This document shows positions 56,501 through 64,000 of a stretch of 64,000 nucleotides of DNA, piece by piece. This DNA comes from Arabidopsis thaliana (taxonomy: Eukaryota > Streptophyta > Magnoliopsida > Brassicales > Brassicaceae). The stretch is taken from NCBI RefSeq assembly GCF_000001735.4, contig NC_003075.7, positions 4,155,001 through 4,219,000 on the forward strand, in the 5' to 3' direction. Made by a program: the position numbers and the translations under genes. Numbering within the stretch: the first letter of the stretch is position 1; each line of letters begins with the position of its first letter. Below the pieces are notes generated by a model. It worked only from the letters and a program-made list of their open reading frames with translations. It ran no database searches and was not told the DNA's origin.

Positions 56501-57279
56501 TGTGGTTTGTTAAATGGAAATGAGGTCCCCTTTGGAATGATCTTTTCAACTATAAAGCCTGAATCTTTGTCCATTCATTTTGAGTTCAGCTTTTGCTTTG
56601 CTGACCAAGGTGGTGGTTCCATCAGGTGGAATGTCTTTGATGCTGAATGGTACCTGGTTGGATTTCCCATGGAGCTCCTTGAGTTGAACCTTCAACCCTC
56701 TCATAGTGTCATTTAGCTCTCTTATGGCCTTTTCCAGTCATTTAGACTTCTTCTGAAGCTCTAACCAATTATCAGATGGGAAAGTGTTTTGCTCTACATG
56801 CATGTCGAGCTTAGAGGTCGAGTGTGAGCATTTTGAATGAGTAGAGATTGAACTTGACCTACTGGTCGAGTTTGGTGGTCGAGCATGGGTTGGACATGCC
56901 TCTTTTGCTGCCATAACCTGTGTTTTTGACTAAAGCACACCTTTAATGACATCTGTCCATGCTACCACCTTGTTTGAAGCAAATGCCTTCTTTGAGATCA
57001 AGGTCTCACTAGGAAGAGACTTAGCTTCAACTCCCTTAGTTAAAGAAGTTTGGAGTTGATATTCAACTGCAAGCTCTTCTAACTTTTCTGGAACACTCTC
57101 CTTCTGTATAGTAGTATTGCACTCTTCGCTCTTGGTTAAAGGAGTTTGGAGTTGATCTTCAACAACAAGCTCTTCTAGTTTTTCTGGAACACTCTCCTTG
57201 TGTAAAATAGTATTGCACTCTTGCTCAGCACAACCATTTCCTGAACTTCTTGGGATCTTTCTTTCATCATCTCTTTGTG
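56501..57279 (-). other. Decayed coding spacer of family C
   Basis: This corresponds to the charged tail that follows protease in relatives. It has a duplicated segment: GGAGTTGATATTCAACTGCA and CAAGCTCTTCTAACTTTTCT near 57053-57090 recur with changes at 57132-57185. Contains GGTCGAGT motifs at 56816-56885. No intact frame; the protease itself is not seen. Confidence 0.45.
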
Positions 57280-59012
57280 ATGGTAAGCATCAACCAAGGG
57301 TATCTTTGCTTTTAACTCTTTGATGCACTTGATGAACATCATCTTGTGTTTCTTAAAGATCCTCTCTTCAATCTGTGCAATCCTTCCTGGAAATGGCAGT
57401 TTAAGTTCATAAGGAGGTGGAATAGGGATTGGGTTACTCGGGTCATGTGCTCGTTCAACAAGCCGAGCAAAGAAGTCGAGCTCAATTTCTTGAGTCGTTT
57501 TTGCAGTTAAAACCTCCCTTTCTTGATCCTCACTGTCCTTTGTGACAAAACTATGAATTGTGGAGATAGCATGAGCCTACTCCTTGGGGTATTGAGTAGC
57601 TTTCGTAGGGAGTTGGCTTAGATGTTGTGGTACTGAAGTAGAGGCAACTTGCCCTTCCATTGTCCTGAGTTTGGAACCTAGTGATTCTATTTGATTTTGG
57701 AGATCAACGAAAGTAGAATCCATCTTGGTATGCATCTTAACCAAATGCTTTTCTAACACTGTAACACCATTGTTCTGAGTTTGGACTAGTTGCTGAAACA
57801 TAGCTGTGAAGTCAGGAACAGCTCGAGGTGGTGCTGGTTGAGGTGGAGGTGGGATAGGTGGTTCAAATTGTTGTCTCTGGCTGAAACCTTGGTTGAAGCT
57901 GTTGTTGAATGGAACATAAGGTTTGGATTGAGGTTGTTGTTGTAATTGAGGATATACGTGATCATGTGGATTGGCCACATTGTTGTTTCTGTATGAGAGA
58001 TTGAATGAGGTGGCTTGTAACTGTTGTAGCCACCTTGTATGTAGCTCACTTCCTCATATGGGTAAGTCTCTCCTTCTTGAATCTGTTGTTGCTCTTCATC
58101 CGTAATGTAGTGAATATGTCTCTCAACGATTGGTCGTGGTAGAGCAATGACCAACTTATCAATCTTTGCATGTAGAGCCTGGATATCCCTCTGATGCATT
58201 TCCTCCATCTCAGTGTTGCCTCAAATTGAACGATCATACTCATCACAATAGTTCCCATCAGATTGAGCTAAGTTTTCTACAAGTTCTCATCCCGATGCTA
58301 CATCTTTGTTGAGAAAATTGCCATTAGAAGCAATATCTAATAGCATCCTTATCTTGGGCAAAGCTTCTCTATAAAGTGTGCTAAGCAGTGAAGCTTTCTT
58401 GAAACCATGGTGAGGGCATTGAGTAGTGTAGCCCTTCAAGCGTTCCCAAGCTTCAGAAAATGATTCAGAATGCCTCTGTGTGAAACCCGAGATTTCATTC
58501 CTCAATCTAGTTGTTCTTGAGTTAGCGAAGAACTTAGCTAGGAATGCCTTTTTACAATCAGCCCAAGTGCCTATAGATGAAGCAGGCAAAGTCTTTTCCC
58601 AAAGATGAGCTTTATCTCTAAGTGAGAAAGGGAATATCCTGAGCTTGAAGCTGTCCTCACTAACTCCATTGATCTTGGTTAGACTACATAATCGATCAAG
58701 ACTATCAAGGTGATCCAATGGGTCCTGCATTGAAAGTCCATGAAACTTGTTCCCTTGAATCATAGAGATAAGACCACTTTTCATCTCAAAGTTATTGTTC
58801 TGAATAGGAGGGGGGACAATACCAGCTCTCTGATAGTGGTTTCTAGGTGCATCTCCAGAACCAATGTTGCCTGGCAACTCATTAACATTCGCCTCATTAG
58901 CCATCACTATTGGATCTGAAGTGGCTTGTTATTCTTTGAGTTCACGCTGAATCCTGTCGATGTCGTCTCTATACCGCAAGAGATTATCAGAACCTTGAGA
59001 ACGAGTTTGCAT
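57280..59012 (-). pseudogene. Family C gag, interrupted
   Basis: The start at 59012 gives MQTRSQGSDNLLRYRDDIDR, then a stop about 27 codons in. The gag core (58907-58287) has [40 protein letters not shown] and [20 protein letters not shown]. Further frames hold a Gln/Pro-rich linker (HVYPQLQQQPQSKPYVPFNN) and a coiled-coil piece (LEKHLVKMHTKMDSTFVDLQ). A later part has PPPYELKLPFPGRIAQIEER. At least three breaks. Confidence 0.75.
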
Positions 59013-59138
59013 ACGTTTTGATGTTGCGCGGCTGTTATACTCGACGTGCTAGTCGAGTATGAGTACCTACAAAACAAAAACAAGCAAATGAAGAAAGAAG
59101 TTAGTAACCAGAAAGAAGTAAATAGAACTTGAAATGGA

Positions 59139-59423
59139 TACAACAGAAATATTTTGGGTAACCGAAAATATCCGAAATATAATTATAATTTCAAAAATAT
59201 TAGTTATTTCTAAACTAAATAATTAAATATATATACAATAGTAAAAATACTCGAAAGTAACCGAAAATATATGAAAATAACAAAAATAACCAAAATATCT
59301 AAAAATATTCATAGAAAAATAATCGGATGGATATTAAATTTTAAAAAAGCAAAAGAACCAAAACCAAACCAAACCGAACCAAAATTTCAAAATAACCAAA
59401 TGGATACTATACTTTATAACCGA
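59139..59423. repeat. ACCGAA-rich dispersed repeat, copy 2
   Basis: Nearly identical to 51549-51837 in the same orientation, with only a few substitutions and one short indel by eye. It lies exactly between family C internal DNA and the CACTA gene sequence. Confidence 0.85.
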
Positions 59424-59505
59424 ATGTTAGTGCATTGTGATCTCTGGTTTTGATGTGTGAGTGTCTTATGCATTTGATCCGTGTTTTCTTGTCATGTCTT
59501 TGCAG

Positions 59506-60758
59506 GTTTACTCGTGACACATCTTCGAGGCTGGTTCGAAAGATTACTAGAGTATGGTCAAACAAATTTGATGGTGTCTTCTATAGCTGGTCATGTGTTC
59601 CTCGGGATCGACGAGAAAGATATTTCCTCGAGTTTGCGGTATAGTTTTTTTCTCTTGCATTCATTTAAATGTTTAGCTGTGAATTATCTTCACTAACATC
59701 ATGTCTTTGTTATTTGTAGAAAACACACCATTGGGATCCTTTGATAACAAGAACAGTTCAATACTATTTTGAAAATATATATCGCCGACGGATGAAAGAT
59801 ATGATTAGCACTGTGAGGACTAGTCGAGAGTGTCCTAAATGGATCATCGATTCCCATATCTGGGAAACGATGTGTGCATATTGGGATACTGAAGAAGTAA
59901 TTGCAAAGAGTCTAACATATTCCAAGGCTCGCATGTCTGACCGTAATGGGTTCGGTCCTCACATCCATTTATCAGGGCCAACGTCGTATCAACAAATCCA
60001 ATCAGAAATGGTAAATTAATTCTTGTTCTCTCTGTTATTTGTTTTACATAGTCCATTGCAAGTTTAGATGTTGTCTTAGTCCTTGTTCATTTTTAGCATT
60101 GTAGGAAGAGGAATTAGGAAGGACGGTAGGTTTTGGTGAGGTCTTTGTCAAGACGCATACCAAACCAGATGGCACTTATGTCGATAAGAAGACGGAGAAG
60201 ATTGTTCCGAACTATGAGCAGAAATTGCAGGAGAAGTTGTCTGAAATGGAGGCAGAGACTTCAAATATTTTAGACGGGGAATCATGACCTCGGCAGCTCA
60301 CAGCAGATGACTGTGCTCTCATCTTCCTATAGGTAAAGTTTACATTTTCATAATTATGGTCTGCATATTCTCATGCTCTTTAGTAATTGTTTGTCTCTTT
60401 CTTTTCACAGTCTATAAAGACAGATTCACGAGGAAATTATTATGGAGCGGGCAACCTTAAGGAGCATCTTCCGGATCTAGTCACTGGAAAACGCAAACAC
60501 TTAGGAGAATCTTCTTCTTTCGTGGCATTGAAAGTGCAACTGAAGGAAGCTCAACAAAAAATTGAAGAGCAAGCTGCTTATAATGCAAAACGTGAGGAAG
60601 AGCAAACCAAGGCTGTAGCTGAGCAGAAGGACAAGTTGGCACACTTGTCTTTGGTTGAGAAGTATTTGCGCCAAAGTGATCCGGCCTTTCTCCACTTCAT
60701 CGAGTCTTATTCACCTGAATCAACTATAGAGCCTATCTCATCTCCAACTACTTCTTAA
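59506..60758 (+). pseudogene. Plant En/Spm (Ptta) transposase-associated gene, 5' truncated
   Basis: Exons 59506-59638, 59720-60010, 60105-about 60330 and 60409-60758. They encode FTRDTSSRLVRKITRVWSNK, HWDPLITRTVQYYFENIYRR, WETMCAYWDTEEVIAKSLTY, ARMSDRNGFGPHIHLSGPTS and EEELGRTVGFGEVFVKTHTK: the Pfam Transposase_24 signature. The third exon has a TGA near 60285 inside an otherwise conserved segment (RQLTADDC). The last exon is a coiled coil (VQLKEAQQKIEEQAAYNAKR) ending PISSPTTS. The gene lacks its N-terminus. Proteins of this type accompany CACTA transposases; exact role unknown. Confidence 0.78.
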
Positions 60759-60994
60759 GGTACTTCTCCCTCTTTCAAAACTAGCATGAACTTGTCAAAA
60801 CTTGTTGTCTTTTGAGAATTTAGTGTAATCTGAATCTTGTATTTTGGTTACAATATAAATGAATTTGGTGTTTGTTTGAATCATGAGTTTGGTTTTGAAA
60901 TTTAGTTAAGAATTTAGAGAAAGCATTACAAGATTAAGCAATATAAATCAGAAATACAAAATAACGTTTTTTTCTTTTCTCTGAAACCGTAGTC

Positions 60995-61262
60995 GTTACT
61001 CAGTCACAGATTAGTCGCAGACTAATCCCTACAATAATCGAAGTTTATATAGTTTAATCGTAACTTAATCGTAACATAGTCGTAACATATAGCGACTATT
61101 TTACGACTAATATTACGACTACGTGCATTAGTCATAATTTAGTCGTAAATTGGCGACTAAAATTACGACTATTGAGTTTAGCGACTGTGGATGTGCGACA
61201 ACAGTGATTAGTCGTAAAACAGTCGTAATCTATCGCTTTATGACTACTTTGCGACTAAAATT
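60995..61262. repeat. Subterminal repeats TAGTCGTAA / TTACGACTA
   Basis: More than ten direct and inverted copies of (T)AGTCGTAA and GCGACTA occur in 270 bp, typical of transposase-binding subterminal arrays of CACTA elements. Confidence 0.8.
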
Positions 61263-61263
61263 A

Positions 61264-62447
61264 ATTTTGCACAAGAACTAAACAGAACGAGCAGAATACT
61301 AAATCCATTAGCTAACTAACAAACTTAATCAAGTTATCCCTAGACAATAGATTCAAAACCAGATCAATCCACTTCCATGACAATGATCTTCATAACTTTA
61401 CCACTTCCTAATCTAGATTTCCATTGATGAAACATAGCAAAGCAGGCTTTAAACACCAATCTATTAAAGTCAATAAGTAGTCTAAACATCCAATGTCTTG
61501 GGCTAGAATCTACAAATCTCTAAAATTAGTTGGTTCAGACATTTCATCAAATACTTGTTAGATGGAGAAAGTCTGAAATCAATTTCAATTGATCAGAAAG
61601 AAAATAGTATTGTGAACTCCTAAAACAGAAGGGAATCATGCAAATATAAACTTAGCTAGCTAAAGAAAAGAGGAATTCACCTAAACATAACCCATCCTCA
61701 AGAACTCAGAAGAAGACTACTCTAGAACTATGAAGAACATCATACAAAACCCAGAATAATCATCAAACACAGAAATCATTATAAACTTAGTATGCAATAG
61801 ATCTAAGGAAGATAAACAACTTTGTAGAAGAAAATAATTGCAAAAAATTAAAGATTCAACAAGAAATTAAAGGAACATATTTAGGGTTTTCACAAAAGAG
61901 GCTAGAACAAAAGGAATAAAAGAGGAATATCCATTAGGTGAAGGGATAGGGTCTATTTATAGCAAATACTAGGTTGCCCTAATTCGCTAGAAGACAAAAT
62001 AGAGAGGCGGTTTGGTCGAGCAGGTGCAAATCTTTATGATTCAGTTTTTCTTCACTTGCTCGACATGCAGGTCGAGTATAAAGGCCGAGCACAACACAAA
62101 TCTTCAAAATGGCTCCTACTGCACATTTTGTTATAATTGTTGCACAGCTGAAACTTCTGTGCGTAGATCTCGAGCATAGCTTCATTTCTTTGTTTGGCAT
62201 CTCTTTGGCTTGACCACTCGACCACATCCCGAGCATTGACCCCGAGCTCAACTTCTTAGTTCCAAAAACTCCCAAAATAGGTCCAAAACCACATGTTTTA
62301 CCTGTAAATCACTCCATATGCAAACTTGCTAATGCATTGCAAAACATGAAAAGGAAGGAAAATGGACTATGAATGCATTAAAAGAGACATGAAACTACGC
62401 TAAATGCATGAAAAAGGGTTTAAAATGGTTAAAATCTAGTGTTATCA
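61264..62447 (-). repeat. 5' LTR of family C (3' end missing)
   Basis: Bases 61871-62447 match the truncated 3' LTR; the rest extends left. The portion around 61510-61600 (AAATTAGT-GGTTCAGACATTTC) is homologous to the family B LTR. It ends at TATCA (62447), directly followed by CACTA coding sequence. The left limit at 61264 is approximate. Confidence 0.78.
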
Positions 62448-63444
62448 GCATCGAAACCACATGCTGATGTTTCTAATTCTGAGATTAGCGATCTGTGGAA
62501 AGGAGGACCAAGGTGTCAGATTTTGGATTGGTGTTTAGCTGATGATGTTATCATTGGTGAAGGAGAGTTTTGCTCAGCTGAACAATCATACAAGATTGGA
62601 CGCATTCCAATTGATCGTAATGCAGCTGCGATTTTGGTTAAGTCAGTTGTAGATGTAGAAGCACCTTTGTGGAGGCCTATGCCAACTGTTTCCACACTTG
62701 GCCAATATGTTGGGACAAAAATTGCATGGCAATTTGATAAGCTCATTTTGGACACTGAATTGGACTCTCCAACATATAATAAGACTGTTGCTTCATCGGT
62801 AAAATATTAAATATTGTACTGTAAGTTTTTTTTTTTCTTAGCTTAATATGTCGGTAACTGATCTATTGTTGTTTTTCTTGGGTTTTTATAAACACTCCAT
62901 AGGCTGCAGATGCAGAAGATTATGAGAACAATATTCAAGTGGATGATATACAAGCATACAAGGATAAAACTTTCTCAAATAGTAGATCATTTGGGGTAAG
63001 ACTCTAAAGCTCCTCTCTTTTAAATTGATTAAATTGTCTGAATTGTTGTTGTTATGGACTTGTGATAAATTTACTGGAGATTTCTTATGTGTATGCTGTT
63101 TATTTTTCTTTGGAATGTACTTGTAATTTGCTGCCTAAAATTTTCTTTTGTAGAGTGCCAATAACAGCTATAACAACAACAACACCAACAACGAGAAAAA
63201 TAAGTGCATCCTCTAAGATTGCACTGGATCTGGAAAAAAAATTGCAGAGGGTTGAGTTTTCTCAACAAATCCAGAAGATAGAGTTCATTTTGTCCCTTTG
63301 GGTCTCAATGCAAGCAAGGTATGGGTGGATGTTCCTACCACTGAAAATGCACCAGCTTGGTGACCAAATGCAGACATTAAAATCATTGTTGATGCTTTGG
63401 GGAATACAATAGCTTGGCCAAATGACAAACTCATTTACATTTGA
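62448..63444 (+). pseudogene. CACTA-associated protein with DUF8039-like repeats, truncated and broken
   Basis: Exons 62448-62798, 62903-62995 and 63154-63444. The first encodes EISDLWKGGPRCQILDWCLA, VIIGEGEFCSAEQSYKIGRI, PLWRPMPTVSTLGQYVGTKI and AWQFDKLILD. The last encodes DCTGSGKKIAEG, VHFVPLGLNASKVWVDVPTT and ALGNTIAWPNDKLIYI, a second copy of the same domain type. Three stops lie in the last exon. This domain occurs in proteins encoded by plant CACTA elements, often beside SUMO-protease-like or tnp2 genes. Function unknown. Confidence 0.68.
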
Positions 63445-63599
63445 TTCTGGTCTTGTGTTTCTATTATGTATGCTTTGGGGTGTACTTCTTCTTCGACTGA
63501 ATTAAACATGTTATTTGGTTTTAACAACTTCAGCTTTATGAATATTTTTCTTCATCCAAAAAATAGGCCACGACAATTAACCAAACAAATTGCAACATA

Positions 63600-63897
63600 G
63601 CTGACCATGTACAAACAATAGCATATCCATTAATGGCAAAACTAAAAATGCTACGATAAGAACTAATTTATAATATAAAAACCAAATAATTCATAACTTA
63701 AAAAGACACTATTATTAAACATACAATTGCATATAATAAAACGCTATAGTAAAGACAACTACGGTAGCATATCGAAAAACCGCTACAATAGGTCGTCGGC
63801 CTATTGTCGTGGTTGATGATATAGCGTTTTTAAATACGCTATGGTATCAATTGACAGCGTTTTTTGGATGCTGTCATTGCGTGATTTTCCTGTAGTG
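63600..63897. repeat. Subterminal region and terminal inverted repeat of CACTA fragment 2
   Basis: It contains repeated ACGCTAT/ATAGCG and AGCGTTTTT units, and an inner hairpin-like CCGCTACAATAGG ... CCTATTGTCGTGG (63780-63813). The terminus TTTTCCTGTAGTG ends at 63897. Confidence 0.8.
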
Positions 63898-64000
63898 AGG
63901 CAACAATAAGAAGGTTTAAAGTTTAGGGCTTGGGGTTTAGGGTTGATGGTATATGGTATATGGTTAAAGGCTTAGTGTCTATGGATTAAAGTTTAGGGTT
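63898..64000. repeat. Degenerate telomere-like TTTAGGG tract
   Basis: Several AGTTTAGGGYT and GGTTTAGGGTT units with spacers occur next to the CACTA end. This is interstitial and degenerate, not a telomere. Confidence 0.6.

Larger units (their letters stand above)
59424..61263 (+). mobile_element. CACTA (En/Spm) fragment 1, 3' part
   Basis: It holds the 3' exons of a Transposase_24-type gene and, downstream, a subterminal repeat array of TAGTCGTAA/TTACGACTA. The left part and both CACTA termini are not visible; the sequence after 61263 is family C LTR. It is a truncated element. Confidence 0.7.
53991..62447 (-). mobile_element. Family C: Athila-like element with gag only, interrupted by other insertions
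   Basis: A 3' LTR remnant at 53991-54594 and a longer 5' LTR part at 61264-62447 share the end ...TATCAACG (inverse TGATAACG). The polypurine tract AAGTTTGGGGGTGT precedes the 3' LTR. Internal DNA has gag (to about 57280) but no recognisable protease, RT or integrase. The 3' non-coding region is homologous to family B. Between 59139 and 61263 the element is interrupted by a dispersed repeat and CACTA gene sequence, which removes the primer site. It sits within a second CACTA element at its right end. Confidence 0.75.
62448..63897 (+). mobile_element. CACTA (En/Spm) fragment 2, 3' end
   Basis: Gene exons are followed by a subterminal region and the terminal sequence whose inverse is CACTACAGGAAAATCACGC (63879-63897). 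The subterminal motifs (AGCGTTTTT, CGCTATAG) differ from those of fragment 1, so this is another CACTA family. The 3-bp flank after the terminus is agg. The 5' part has been cut off by the family C LTR, which lies in an exon. Confidence 0.78.

Noticed and set aside
56507..56716. 69-codon + strand frame in family C
   Set aside because: It runs opposite to the decayed - strand coding of the element and has no recognised domain.
63898..64000. Telomere
   Set aside because: TTTAGGG units are few and irregular and follow a transposon end, so they are interstitial.

Overview
This window is plant nuclear DNA from the family Brassicaceae. It contains a three-gene host island (about 40.7-50.2 kb) surrounded by nested and mostly broken transposable elements, which is what a pericentromeric or other repeat-rich location looks like. 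The three host genes are a Mannose-P-dolichol utilization defect 1 (MPDU1/SL15-type) gene on the + strand, a single-exon VFB/SKIP2-type F-box-LRR gene on the - strand, and an 11-exon WD40 gene matching POPCORN (PCN, UTP4/Cirhin-like) on the - strand. From memory, this is the order of Arabidopsis thaliana At4g07390-At4g07400-At4g07410, so the island appears collinear with pericentromeric chromosome 4 of that species. I could not check this by search.

Left part (1-17 kb). Four tandem - strand genes or pseudogenes (7.1-15.7 kb) encode RPA70-like/DUF223 OB-fold proteins. The start of another - strand gene lies at the left edge (1-154). The layout resembles an autonomous plant Helitron (RPA genes upstream of a helicase gene), interrupted at 563-7103 by an Athila-like Ty3/gypsy element (family A). 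Family A has tRNA-Asp-type PBS, gag and protease but no reverse transcriptase or integrase, and carries many copies of the palindrome GTGTCGATCGACAC.

Middle left (17-38 kb). An iMet-primed gypsy derivative (17110-21046) abuts a second Athila-like element (family B, - strand, 21047-31072). That element in turn abuts a 5'-truncated + strand relative (31073-36691), which sits in a LINE fragment (36696-38019). Family B has gag-protease plus an ATHILA ORF but no pol, and is full of ACTCGACC/GGTCGAGT motifs. A 230-bp foldback element (38069-38298) and AT-rich DNA lead up to the host genes.

Host island (40.7-50.2 kb). MPDU1 and the F-box gene are convergent, and PCN lies upstream of the F-box gene on the same strand. 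MPDU1 has two introns with U12-type (minor spliceosome) signals.

Right part (50-64 kb). A 28-bp tandem array carries E2F-type sites (52074-52260). A third Athila-like element follows (family C, - strand, 53991-62447), broken by a repeat plus CACTA (En/Spm) gene sequence (59139-61263). The window ends with the 3' end of another CACTA element, whose terminus is at 63897.

No rRNA, tRNA or CRISPR array was recognised. Almost all retroelement reading frames are interrupted. The three host genes have fully consistent reading frames across the splice sites I assigned. Long stretches of AT-rich DNA contain nothing I can name.
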